A DNA stretch of 64,000 bases from Pontiella sulfatireligans (GCF_900890705.1 NZ_CAAHFH010000001.1:3410001-3474000); one strand, 5' to 3'; positions 54,209 through 62,788 are shown, counted from the stretch's first letter. Numbers and translations: made by a program. The notes: a model not told the origin generated them from the letters alone.

Positions 54209-57200
54209 TCAGGGCACTATAATCTGTAGGCGGAAAAACAAATGATCATTGGTGCCTCCATATATTTTTCGTTCAACCTCGTCATACCCCGGTATAGCGG
54301 ACGGAACAATCACCGTTGAGTCCCATGTCTGATTCCACCCATTGGAAACCAGACTATCTGTCCATTCCGCCAGATAGGTGATGCCAGGATGTGCATTAGT
54401 TATTTCCAGATTGTAAAGGCTGACATAGCTGTCGTGTGCGTAAACGATCGACGGCATGGTCCCTTGGCTTGCTGAATTGACGGGATTTCCGCCCAAGGCG
54501 TATTCAACGTAGTCGAACTGACCGTCGTGATCGAAGTCGTTCGTAACGGAACCGCCCAAACCGTAGTTTGAAACAAATTGCTGCCAACCGGTCTGTCCGG
54601 GCACCGTGTATGAAAAACAGTCGATCACGCGACTGGAAATCATTGCAATCATCGACGAGCTAAATCCGCCGTAGAGGGTCTCGGCCGCAAAAAAATCGGG
54701 CGTTGAACCGAGACCGCCCGCAGAGAAGGTCTCGATGATGCTGTTTGACACAAGATTCATTAACGTTAGGTCCATCGCCCAATCATCGGAAGACGCGCCG
54801 CGGGTTAGAGTCACCGAAAACTCCAACCAATCGCTGGTTCCAAGGTCCGAGACCAGGCCAGCCAGCGAGGAGGATACCCCCGTTGAAAACCGATTGCCGT
54901 TTTGGTTCACCACGATAAAATCAAAGCCCCCACTGGAAGTACGGCGAACTCCGGCTCTCATGAAATCACCGCCCGTACTTTCGTCATAAAACATCAAATT
55001 GATCAGATCCTTGGCTCCAATAACACTATTGGTGCTGGTGAACTTAAAAACGGAGGAAAGGGTGATCTCATCTCCGGCGCTAGCTGAAGAAAGGCCCGCG
55101 CTGTATACCCCTTTCACCCATGCATTCAGACTTACGTCAACAATGCCCTGCGCACCGTTATATCCGGCACCATTGGGGTTAACCATGTTGCCCAGCGGAC
55201 CGGTCCAATCCGAATGGGCGGTCAAATCGCCGGTCGCATAGCCCTCTGATCCGGTGAACTGAACAACCGTTGTTACGGGCGACGGGGCCTGCAGCGGCAC
55301 CGAAGGCGGCGGAATCGAATGATCGGTCTGAAGTAACAGGACATCGCAGGGCTCCATCACCGGAGAGCTCGTAAGAAGCTGCTGGGTGATGAGGTTGCGC
55401 AGCCCAACAGGTAGACCTGATTCTTTAAGCACCACCGTACGTGTATCCTTGCTGACATTAATCAAAACTACCGTGGTGTTGCCGGTTGCCGGATCGATCC
55501 ATTGTGAGCTCAGCACACCGTAGGCGGGTTGCAGATCCGGACTTAGGATCAACGTCTGTACCGGCAAAGATGGTTTCAAGGCGTTCAGCGCGATGGTGAG
55601 CGAATCCGCCATGGCATACACTTCCGAAAAAGCCACTGATGCAAAGGGCGTCAGTCCGGAAGAACTACGACTGCCCCCCTGCTCGTTCTTTCCGAAACTG
55701 GCCGTCGCCCCATTCACCTGCACAAGGTTACCGCCCGCTCCTTCATAGGTCTGCAGCGCAGCCAGACTGACGTCAGACATATAGGCTGTTGGCGGAATAA
55801 TCACGGTCTGATTCAACGTCGATACGTTGGAAATTTCCGTCGGAGTGGTGAATCCGACCGAAATATTGAGCAGTTTCAGCGCATCATAGACATCCGTTAA
55901 ATCGGCCGTGTATTCGGTATCCTGAATGGCCGCCTCTTCACAGTAATAGAGCATAAAGCTGCGGGTTTCAGGCACCAGCGCCGTTATGGATCCGGCATGG
56001 GCATTCAGCTCCTTGAACGTGCGGCCGTAGCTATCCACCGCTTTAGGCAGCGTAGCGGCACTGCCGATCACAGCCCCCATATCGCCCCGCAGACTTCCGT
56101 CGTGTTTTCGCGGGAAATACCATGCCTGCATGGCACTCATTCCATGCGTAAATCCCAGCCAAAGCGCGGTACGAACATAGTCGCGCCCCATCGAAAAATG
56201 GCACCATCGGTCCGTGGAAAGTCCATGCCACTCCGAGTCGTAGAACGGCTTATCCGGACAAAGGGATTTCGTAAAATCCATCATCATGGATTGTTCCATC
56301 CAGGCCAGAGCGTACCGGTTGGTCCACTCCATAGAAAACTTAATGTTGAGATCGGATGCCCCGAGCGGAACCACATGATTATCCGCCCCCATCACATCCT
56401 GCAGCTTGGTCAGATACTCCAAATCAATCCCGGCATCACGGTACTCATCGCTCAGCGTTCCCCCCAGAAGCTTAATCGTAACCGGAGAACCAGCCGGATC
56501 ATTCGACTGGGTACCGTTTTTAAGGAACGAAAACCATTCGTTCACACGATCCATATTGAACCGGCACCAGTCGTACCAAATCGGCCCGCCCTGCAGGGAG
56601 AGAGGAACCGGTATAATCATTCCGGCTTTCGCCGCATCAAAGTCCGCATAGGACGTGCCATAGGTCATATTCAGATTAGAAACCGTCGTATATTTCGCAG
56701 TAATCCATTCTTTGTATTTGGCCATGGTATGGTCAGACACACCGTTACTGGCCAGCCAGCCGCCTTCGCGCGTGGAAAAACTCGGTTCGTTCGCCAGCAG
56801 ATGGATGCGGGGCTGATTCCCCGAACCCGCCGGTCCGCACGCCGTCGGCAAAATGCCCTCAAAAAGAGTCGTCAGCCAGCCCCGAATCAGCGGACTGTCG
56901 ATATCGTATTTTGTAAAATTCCGCGCGCCGTCCAACACCTCCGGATGACTGCTGATCATCCACGAGTCGGCTTGATGGCCCAGAAAGATCTGCTGAGGAC
57001 CAATATTATCGGCGCTCTGTGCATAAAGGTCCGCTGCCATGGCATTCCTGTTGCCGGCATTGACCGTGTTGTCGGAATCTACACTGGTCAGGCTGTAGCT
57101 TCTGCCGCCCACCCGCCCGAAAGCCTGCAGCAGATCTTCCTCATCCTTCAGCATCCAGGTAAACGTACTGGGGAAAACCGGATTACCGTCGAGCGTATAA

Positions 57201-57673
57201 AAGCGATTGGTCAGCACCAATGTGCCCGTCGAAAAATCAGAAGGATCCTCCAGGGAAATATTTGATGCCAACTGTTGCCGGAGCTCATCCATCGCGTTGT
57301 TGGACAGGTCGAGACATTCCTGCATCTCATCAAATGGAAGCTCAATGTGATACGTGGCAGAATTCGGAATTTTACCCCGCCACCAAACAGCGGCAACAGC
57401 GTTTGACATAATTTCCGGATGATCCCGGTCGTATTGTGAATAAACCAGAAAACGATCGATTACGGTTTTGGAAACGGCGGCATAATCGGTATTAAGCCCA
57501 GCCATATCGGCCTGCGCCGTCAGCGAGGCCAACTCCGTTTTATTGCTCGCCACACGATCCGTCAGCGCGCGCCAGTCGGCTTCATCCGTCCCCCCGTCCC
57601 AAGCGGACGCGTTCAACCCCACCAACAGGAAACCGATTAAGTTCAAACTTTTTTTCACCACTTCATTGAACAT
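54209..57673 (-). CDS. Large secreted GH42-like clan-A glycosidase
   Basis: An 1154-residue exported protein. The start at 57673 is inside the end of the upstream hydrolase gene (11-base overlap) and opens the signal peptide MFNEVVKKSLNLIGFLLVGL. The catalytic TIM barrel resembles GH42 or a related clan-A family: acid/base Glu296 in HLLANEPSF, then KYTTVSNLNMTYGTSYADFD (the KYGTxxxLNxAWGT-like block), and candidate nucleophile Glu481 in PFYDSEWHGLS. A trimerisation-like Rossmann domain follows (VIIPPTAYMSDVSLAALQTY). After about residue 830 is a LamG-like domain (SEGYATGDLTAHSDW), then the shared C-terminal module ending DHLFFRLQIIVP. Beta-galactosidase-type activity is plausible but unproven. 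Confidence 0.75.
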   Translation of the reverse strand: MFNEVVKKSLNLIGFLLVGLNASAWDGGTDEADWRALTDRVASNKTELASLTAQADMAGLNTDYAAVSKTVIDRFLVYSQYDRDHPEIMSNAVAAVWWRGKIPNSATYHIELPFDEMQECLDLSNNAMDELRQQLASNISLEDPSDFSTGTLVLTNRFYTLDGNPVFPSTFTWMLKDEEDLLQAFGRVGGRSYSLTSVDSDNTVNAGNRNAMAADLYAQSADNIGPQQIFLGHQADSWMISSHPEVLDGARNFTKYDIDSPLIRGWLTTLFEGILPTACGPAGSGNQPRIHLLANEPSFSTREGGWLASNGVSDHTMAKYKEWITAKYTTVSNLNMTYGTSYADFDAAKAGMIIPVPLSLQGGPIWYDWCRFNMDRVNEWFSFLKNGTQSNDPAGSPVTIKLLGGTLSDEYRDAGIDLEYLTKLQDVMGADNHVVPLGASDLNIKFSMEWTNRYALAWMEQSMMMDFTKSLCPDKPFYDSEWHGLSTDRWCHFSMGRDYVRTALWLGFTHGMSAMQAWYFPRKHDGSLRGDMGAVIGSAATLPKAVDSYGRTFKELNAHAGSITALVPETRSFMLYYCEEAAIQDTEYTADLTDVYDALKLLNISVGFTTPTEISNVSTLNQTVIIPPTAYMSDVSLAALQTYEGAGGNLVQVNGATASFGKNEQGGSRSSSGLTPFASVAFSEVYAMADSLTIALNALKPSLPVQTLILSPDLQPAYGVLSSQWIDPATGNTTVVLINVSKDTRTVVLKESGLPVGLRNLITQQLLTSSPVMEPCDVLLLQTDHSIPPPSVPLQAPSPVTTVVQFTGSEGYATGDLTAHSDWTGPLGNMVNPNGAGYNGAQGIVDVSLNAWVKGVYSAGLSSASAGDEITLSSVFKFTSTNSVIGAKDLINLMFYDESTGGDFMRAGVRRTSSGGFDFIVVNQNGNRFSTGVSSSLAGLVSDLGTSDWLEFSVTLTRGASSDDWAMDLTLMNLVSNSIIETFSAGGLGSTPDFFAAETLYGGFSSSMIAMISSRVIDCFSYTVPGQTGWQQFVSNYGLGGSVTNDFDHDGQFDYVEYALGGNPVNSASQGTMPSIVYAHDSYVSLYNLEITNAHPGITYLAEWTDSLVSNGWNQTWDSTVIVPSAIPGYDEVERKIYGGTNDHLFFRLQIIVP

Positions 57674-58808
57674 TTGTATTCTCCGGTTCCAGGAGCTCCT
57701 GCATATCGCGATCAAAGGCTTCGCCATCGAACGGTACGATGACAATTTTACTGCCGTTTTTATCGTTCGGCCCATCTTCGCCCTTTCGGGAGTCGATCAC
57801 TGAAAAGAGGAAATGAGTCGGATGCCCGTTCTCTACAAATACCGTCATGCGCTGCACGATCGGCCAATGGTTCACCGTACCATCGGTATACTTGAAAAAA
57901 TCTATGTCGTTACGGAACGCAATGCCGCGGTATGTCCAGTCGTGAATTCCATCTTCTGAAGTCAGGTGATACGTGACATTGTCGAGGTGATAGTTGATGG
58001 TCATATGATACAGGCCGCCGCTATACCAAACCGATGGGTCTTCCATGTTTGTCTTCTGGACTTCGGGCATATCTTTATAAACCGGTTCAGACCTGATTTT
58101 ATAGGGTCCCAGAATACCGTTCTCACTGATCATGATCGCCGTTGAACGCGGCACGATCATGTAGCGGCCATCTGGGCGAAGAAGAATCTGGACATTAGCC
58201 ATACAGCCAACGGTTCCATTTTTTACAGCGCCTTTATTGTTTTCACCGTACCGCGCTAAACCGGGATTGAATCCGTTCAGATCGATCTCTATTTTTCCCA
58301 ATAGCTGAAACGGACCATCCGGCGAATCGGAGACGAAGACTTCTCCGGAGGTAATTTCACTGGTGACCATCGCATAACGTCCGTCATGCATTCTTAAGCC
58401 AATGACATTGCCGCCTTTTCCATTCTGCCAGTCAGGCCAGGTCAGGCCGCCAATATGTTTATAAGGTCCGATCGGATTGTCGGAAACCGCATGCATAGCT
58501 TTGGACTCCACCTTCCATCCCGTACTGTGAGAGTTGGTCTGAGCCCAACAACTGGCATACATATGATAGCGATCATCATCCGCTTTCACAATCGCCCCGT
58601 CCCAATAGCACCAGCTTTCAAGGGTCGAATCTTCCAGCCCGTTTTTAATATCCCGGGGCAGCACATTGGGGTTCCCCCAGATGCCTTCCGATACCAAAGG
58701 CCCCTGTGGCTCCATTGGCAGAAAATAGTCGATCATTTGTTTTTCGGCCTGAACGACCCCATGAACAAAAATGAGCGAGAGCAATGCGACCAGTGTTCTG
58801 ATTCTCAT
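57663..58808 (-). CDS. Secreted beta-propeller glycoside hydrolase, distant copy E
   Basis: A 381-residue member of the five-copy family, 17 kb from the others. Same blocks: MIDYFLPMEPQGPLVSEGIW, WCYWDGAIVKADDDRYHMYA, VTSEITSGEVFVSDSPDGPF and MEDPSVWYSGGLYHMTINYH. It shares the RYGENNKGAVKNGTVGCMAN insertion with copy B. The C-terminus is altered after DRDMQ (ELLEPENTNVQ), where the next gene begins within it; the overlap couples it to the GH42-like enzyme. AAGGAAATC precedes the ATG. The two proteins are probably made together and act in sequence on one substrate. Confidence 0.72.
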   Translation of the reverse strand: MRIRTLVALLSLIFVHGVVQAEKQMIDYFLPMEPQGPLVSEGIWGNPNVLPRDIKNGLEDSTLESWCYWDGAIVKADDDRYHMYASCWAQTNSHSTGWKVESKAMHAVSDNPIGPYKHIGGLTWPDWQNGKGGNVIGLRMHDGRYAMVTSEITSGEVFVSDSPDGPFQLLGKIEIDLNGFNPGLARYGENNKGAVKNGTVGCMANVQILLRPDGRYMIVPRSTAIMISENGILGPYKIRSEPVYKDMPEVQKTNMEDPSVWYSGGLYHMTINYHLDNVTYHLTSEDGIHDWTYRGIAFRNDIDFFKYTDGTVNHWPIVQRMTVFVENGHPTHFLFSVIDSRKGEDGPNDKNGSKIVIVPFDGEAFDRDMQELLEPENTNVQ

Positions 58809-58879
58809 ATCTATGATTTCCTTTTTCTGGATTAAAACTCGAAAGAAGAAGCGCCTATCCGCAATATGGATTTATAAAA

Positions 58880-58905
58880 GAAACCCCGCCCGAAGGCGGG
58901 GTTTC
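58880..58905. terminator. Strong hairpin terminator after 58930-60879
   Basis: A perfect 11-base-pair stem GAAACCCCGCC/GGCGGGGTTTC with a CGAA loop (TTCG on the minus strand), followed by TTTT on the minus strand. It lies 24 bases past the stop of the secreted-protein gene and separates it from the hydrolase gene at 57663-58808. Confidence 0.88.
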
Positions 58906-58929
58906 TTGGGAGGATGAATAGTGATGAAG

Positions 58930-60879
58930 CTATTCAAATGAAATTTTGATATATTTCTGGCTATCGGCATCAACCGGAACAACGGTGCTGTAGTCATGCA
59001 TGACCTCATCCGCAACGGCAACCGTGTTGGTCTCTACCGGCCCCCATGGTCCAAGCACGAGGTTATCTGTGGTCTTGATTACGGCCACGAGAGAATCATC
59101 GCCCCGCAGGGAGTAGCTATAGGTGCCGGAAACCGCATTCCATATTGGTTTAATTCCAACATCAGTGCTGTTGGTCGGGTTGCCACCAAAGATATACTCT
59201 CCGTAGTTGCTGAGGGCGTCATGGTCATCATTGCCGTTTTTATCGCCAATCAGTAAGAACTGATCTGCCCAGCTCTGATACGGAGATCCGGTACGGCCGG
59301 TGACCTTGAAGAAGCGAACATGGCCACCGGCACCATACTTAGCCGGAGATACGATGCGGCTGTACCAGATCCCCGCGGCAGTAATCTCTTTCACTTCAGG
59401 CGATGCGGCGGCCCCGACGACGGCAGCGCCGGCGACCATCGGCGTGAATTCATACCACTGCACGGCATCGGCTTCTACGGCAATGGTTGTCCAATCGTCA
59501 GAACCTGTTGACGTGGGAACAGCCTGAGACGCAGTTGCAAACCAGTCCCCGTTGCTATCCTCGAAAATAAACCGCATCTCACTGGCCTCCACTCCAACAG
59601 CATAGGAGTCGGACTGCAGCTGCACCTCGAAGGTTTCAACTCGACTGGGATCGGCTAAAAAGCTTTCCCAAACCAGCATGTATTGAAGATTCGTTGCAAA
59701 ACTCGCGTCGACACCGCCATGACTGATTTCTATGTAGTCATAATCGTCGGCATAGTTCCACTGATTAAAGTCGCGGACCAGACGATCGCCCCAGGTATGA
59801 TTCAACGTAAAGTTAAAGTTCGGCGAACGGCCGGTTCGGTTCGGATAATAATTGCTGTTGGTCGGGCTATGATCCTGGCCGGCAACATAGGTATTGGCAT
59901 TCATCCCATCAAACTGAAACTTCCATGGACTGTCATTGCTGATGGATCCGTCGACGATATCACTTGCGCCGCCCCAAAGGACGAAGGGAAGCGGGGCCTT
60001 TGCGGCGGTATATTCAAACGCATGAATTTCGCGGTTATGCAGCTTTGCATTGCGGTCGGACTGCCCGTTGCCGAAGCCTCCGAACAGTTCCGCAGCGTCA
60101 AACAGGTTGCTATGGGTTACGCCCGTCCACTCCTGTTCGAGAATCGGATCCGGGTTTCCACTATCGATGTTAAAAAGGCTGGCCTTCATCGTCCAGTCAT
60201 TTGCATTTGCTCCACGGGTAAGCGACAGTGTGAGGCGCAGCAAGTCGCTGATGTAATCTCCATTCGCCGTATCAATACCGACCAAATTAGTTGATATGAC
60301 GCCCGACACATACGTAGGCGGCCACGGCTTTGCCGATGTGCCGTCCCATCCATAATCTTCCCAGCTGGTTTCATACATCATAAACTTGTACCCGCTGGCG
60401 CCGCTGCGAACCAAACCGGCTTCAATATTTTCTGAGCCGTTGGTCGCCCCGCCATAGATACTGGCATTGATGATCGACTTGCTCTGGCTTGAAATCGCAA
60501 ATCCCTGAGCTACGTCATAATAGCCCGCATCAGCCGGTCCCAGTCCGTTGGTCACAAAGTTGTCGTTGTACCCTTCCCCAAAGGTAAATTCGATAGAGGA
60601 TTCGAACTGGTCATAGGTGTCAACAGTTGCGCTGTCATTACCATAGACGCCGGCGATATAACCCATACCCGAACGATTAGACACCACATGTCCACCCGCA
60701 ATACCGGCAGTTGAATCAACCGGAACATATGCGCTTGTACTCCAGGCCTGCTGCCCGTCTAGTGCGCCATCAACATAACCTTCGACCGCCGTAAAGTTAA
60801 CTTCCACCGCCTGCGCCAACCCCGCCGTCATCAGCCCGGCTGTCAAGGCGCCAATCATTGCCACTCTTCCTTTTCTCAT
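58930..60879 (-). CDS. Secreted protein of unknown function with LamG-like domain
   Basis: A 649-residue exported protein (signal peptide to about 24). The N-terminal LamG-like domain starts EGYVDGALDGQQAW, the same opening as in 44162-47515. The middle domain (about 295-535, PLPFVLWGGASDIVDGSISN onwards) is an unassigned beta structure. The C-terminus is the shared module (HDALSNYGEYIFGGNPTNST, end KYIKISFE). No catalytic motif is evident. AAGGAGTAGAGC precedes the ATG, and a strong terminator follows. The control repeat 3 lies upstream, so it probably responds to the two-component system. Confidence 0.78.
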   Translation of the reverse strand: MRKGRVAMIGALTAGLMTAGLAQAVEVNFTAVEGYVDGALDGQQAWSTSAYVPVDSTAGIAGGHVVSNRSGMGYIAGVYGNDSATVDTYDQFESSIEFTFGEGYNDNFVTNGLGPADAGYYDVAQGFAISSQSKSIINASIYGGATNGSENIEAGLVRSGASGYKFMMYETSWEDYGWDGTSAKPWPPTYVSGVISTNLVGIDTANGDYISDLLRLTLSLTRGANANDWTMKASLFNIDSGNPDPILEQEWTGVTHSNLFDAAELFGGFGNGQSDRNAKLHNREIHAFEYTAAKAPLPFVLWGGASDIVDGSISNDSPWKFQFDGMNANTYVAGQDHSPTNSNYYPNRTGRSPNFNFTLNHTWGDRLVRDFNQWNYADDYDYIEISHGGVDASFATNLQYMLVWESFLADPSRVETFEVQLQSDSYAVGVEASEMRFIFEDSNGDWFATASQAVPTSTGSDDWTTIAVEADAVQWYEFTPMVAGAAVVGAAASPEVKEITAAGIWYSRIVSPAKYGAGGHVRFFKVTGRTGSPYQSWADQFLLIGDKNGNDDHDALSNYGEYIFGGNPTNSTDVGIKPIWNAVSGTYSYSLRGDDSLVAVIKTTDNLVLGPWGPVETNTVAVADEVMHDYSTVVPVDADSQKYIKISFE

Positions 60880-61014
60880 GCTCTACTCCTTCATTATTGA
60901 TATTTCCGTTTCACCTTTAAGCAGGATCTCCCGGACGACGTACTCCCCGCTCTTTTTTGCCGTCAAATAGAAAGCCAAAAAAAACGCGCTAGGACGAATA
61001 CCTACATATTCATA

Positions 61015-61035
61015 TTAAACATGCGATTTCTTCAT
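61015..61035 (-). pseudogene. Six-codon stub of a lost secreted-protein gene or leader peptide
   Basis: GGAG at 8-base spacing precedes ATG; the frame reads MKKSHV and stops. In control repeat copy 1 the corresponding position is shortly before a real gene start, so this may be the truncated beginning of a gene once driven by copy 3. A true leader peptide is the alternative. Confidence 0.3.
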
Positions 61036-61050
61036 TTTTGATTCTCCAGT

Positions 61051-61248
61051 TACTGACTCTCCCGGAAGAGGGCTGCTTCATGAAGCCCCTATACACCTTC
61101 TGAGAATGAGCCACAAATGTATCATAAGAAGACCAATAACACCCCGTACGCGACCCTGTAGACAAGGCTACGCATATGCGTAGTTTTCGGAGAATATGAA
61201 GAGATAATTATGCCCGAAGGTCTTGATATTACAGGCTTGGTCACGTCA
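61051..61248. repeat. Dispersed control-region repeat, copy 3
   Basis: About 198 bases matching 47546-47730 in order: the start TACTGACTCTCCCGG, the hairpin GCTTCATGAAGC, GAGAATGAGC, TGTATCAT, the block TACGCGACCCTGTAGAC (61147-61163), the palindrome at 61168-61183, and TGATATTACAGGCTTGG. The match is too long to be a binding site alone and indicates segmental duplication. Confidence 0.85.
61168..61183. promoter_or_regulatory. Palindromic element, copy 3 (perfect)
   Basis: CTACGCATATGCGTAG is a perfect 16-base palindrome. It lies 289 bases upstream of the gene at 58930-60879 and 63 bases from the stop of the regulator remnant, similar to the 55 bases between regulator stop and palindrome in copy 2. 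Confidence 0.62.
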
Positions 61249-61272
61249 GGAGATCAAACCCATTCGGAAGGC
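61246..61272 (-). pseudogene. 3' end of a second NarL-type response-regulator gene
   Basis: The minus strand reads AFRMGLIS and stop, identical but for one residue to the last codons (AFRKGLIS) of the regulator at 50446-51156. The adjacent bases downstream match control repeat copy 2. Upstream it is cut and joined to a fragment of an exported protein. Confidence 0.65.
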
Positions 61273-61274
61273 TT

Positions 61275-61346
61275 ATGGTTGACCTTCATCCGAAAAAACA
61301 GGTTGTCGTTGGTTCCTTCATACATCCTTCGCTCGGTTTCACGGCA
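61275..61346 (-). pseudogene. Fragment of the shared C-terminal module of exported proteins
   Basis: The minus strand reads ETERRMYEGTNDNLFFRMKV followed by NH. It matches the ends VERKIYGGTNDHLFFRLQII (54209-57673) and VERKTYGGTNENLFFRLKVT (47867-50287). The upstream part of its gene is gone, replaced at about 61345 by the truncated regulator on the plus strand. Confidence 0.75.
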
Positions 61347-62182
61347 CCCGGCTGGCTGTCGATCATTTTAGTGAGCGCGGCTTCCGAAACATGGCCTTCG
61401 TGGCACCCACTAATTTCGTAAATGCCGAGAAATACAAAGGCTATTTTATGAATGCACTGGTGGAGAAAGGATTTCCACCCTGTCCAACCTTTGCCTACGA
61501 CGGCACCGATGCAGAAATACTCGAACCGCTCACGGAATGGCTTCTGGAGCTCCCCAAACCGGCCGGCATTCTGGCCTGGGGCCACGGCTATGCCCAGTGC
61601 ATTGTCGACGCCTGCATGCTCGCCAATATCGTCGTGCCGCATGATGTCGCCATTCTCAGTGCCAGCAACGACAACTTTCTCTGCAACGCCTGCCACCCGC
61701 CTCTCTCCGGCGTGCTCACCCCCATGAAACAAATCGGCTATCATGCCGCCAAGCTGCTCGACCAAATGATGCAGGGGGAAAACATTCCGCACGACATCAC
61801 CTATTTTCCTCCCCCCGGCGTGCACGAGCGACTGTCGACCGACACGCTCGCAGTCGAAGACTCTCGCCTCCGCAAGGTGATCGGCTTTATGAAAAACCAT
61901 GCCTGTGAGGCCATCACCGTCGAGGACGCCCTCGCCGCGGTCCCCATGGCCAGAAGTTCGCTTGAACAGCAGTTCCAGAAAACCTTCGGCTGCTCACCGG
62001 TCGAAGAAATCCGGCGTCAACGAATCAACAAAGCCCGTCAATTGCTTGCGTATACCGATCTGAGCATGCAGCAAATTGCCGAAGCCAGTGGCTTTAGTTC
62101 ATACAACTACCTGAGTTATGCCTTCAAAAAAGCAACCGGTAACCCGCCTCGCGATTACCGAAAGATGATGCGCAGCCAGTAG
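61343..62182 (+). pseudogene. 5'-truncated XylR-type regulator
   Basis: About 280 codons of a XylR-type regulator beginning inside the sensor domain (TRLAVDHFSERGFRN, aligned with AAHHFMDRGFRN of the protein at 25227). The rest of the sensor (GILAWGHGYAQCIVDACMLA, VPHDVAILSASNDN) and a complete AraC-type domain (QQIAEASGFSSYNYLSYAFK, end PRDYRKMMRSQ) are intact. An internal ATG at 61391 could still give a 263-residue protein, but it lacks the first sensor lobe and has no good ribosome site. Most likely a remnant. It may once have controlled the GH16/GH2 genes to the right. Confidence 0.8.
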
Positions 62183-62192
62183 GTCTTAATCC

Positions 62193-62336
62193 GCATTCCG
62201 GACAGCATGCGCCCTCGCCGATGTGTGCGATATGGATATCCACTCTGAGTTGTTCTGTGCTCAAATCAACCTTCGTCACCTCCCAAGGAGAGGTTAATCC
62301 CAACAATACTTCATAATGCTCTATTATGCTATTCAT
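62193..62336 (-). pseudogene. ISL3-family transposase N-terminal remnant
   Basis: About 48 codons from an ATG: MNSIIEHYEVLLGLTSPWEV, then DLSTEQLRVDIHIAH and CCPECG. This is the start of ISL3-type transposases, including the first half of the CPxCG zinc motif. It breaks off where the regulator fragment ends. The reading frame continues without resemblance into the regulator. Confidence 0.75.
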
Positions 62337-62458
62337 GCCGTATAATGATCCGGCACCTGCACGATCCCCAAGTCTAATTCCCGATGATCTCCATAAAAAT
62401 TAACGGAGAGCCAATTTTACATACGAAGGAACCTCATTTATTTCCTTCCCTATCGAAT

Positions 62459-62477
62459 ACTGCCCTTATCAGGCAGT
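62459..62477 (-). terminator. Short stem-loop after DUF1080 fragment
   Basis: ACTGCC/GGCAGT, a 6-base-pair stem with a 7-base loop, 15 bases beyond the stop of the fragment at 62492-62788. There is no T-run; a weak terminator at best. Confidence 0.35.
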
Positions 62478-62491
62478 CTCATACTCCATTT

Positions 62492-62788
62492 CTACAGCGG
62501 CTTTACAACAAAACGACGTATTGCGACCGGGCCATGATCGCCCTGGACCACAATTGGTCCTCGGGCGACTTCGCCATCCATCGGATTGGAGCGGGTTGGT
62601 CCAATGACGGAAATGTTTTCCTGAACCAATTGGCCATTCACACGCACCGATTCAAAACGGGCGGTTTCAGTTTTGTTTCCGGCGGCATCAAAACGGGGAG
62701 CGCGGAAAATCACCTCCATTCGTTGCCATTCTCCGGGCGACCGGGCCGCACTCAATTTTGGGGCCACGCCTTCGTAGCCGCGTGGTTT
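62492..62788 (-). pseudogene. C-terminal part of a DUF1080 (3-keto-disaccharide-hydrolase-type) protein
   Basis: About 98 codons reading RGYEGVAPKLSAARSPGEWQ, then MEVIFRAPRFDAAGNKTETA and GPIVVQGDHGPVAIRRFVVK. This is the last half of the DUF1080 laminin-like beta-sandwich. It is in the same reading frame as the GH2 fragment upstream and separated from it by a single TGA at 62789-62791. The N-terminal half of the domain is missing. I take it as a piece left by recombination. Confidence 0.75.

Larger units (their letters stand above)
60880..61274. other. Gene-free leader of 58930-60879 with duplicated control segment
   Basis: Holds control repeat copy 3, a six-codon frame at 61015-61035 and the tail of a response-regulator gene. 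The 135 bases next to the gene start (60880-61014) contain a T-rich stretch on the minus strand and TTGACG, possibly a -35 box; nothing else is recognised. Confidence 0.6.
62183..62491. other. Gene-free stretch with transposase remnant and stem-loop
   Basis: Besides the ISL3-type remnant at 62193-62336 and the hairpin at 62459-62477, nothing coding is recognised here. Confidence 0.6.

Noticed and set aside
55997..57265. Open frame of 422 codons on the plus strand
   Set aside because: Antisense to the catalytic barrel of the GH42-like enzyme; Arg/His/Pro-rich composition typical of a shadow frame.
61168..61183. Palindromes interpreted as terminators of the response-regulator genes
   Set aside because: No T-run follows in gene direction, and an extra block outside the palindrome is conserved, which a terminator would not need.
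61286..61900. Open frame of 204 codons on the minus strand
   Set aside because: Antisense to the XylR-type fragment, which aligns well with the intact regulator at 25227.
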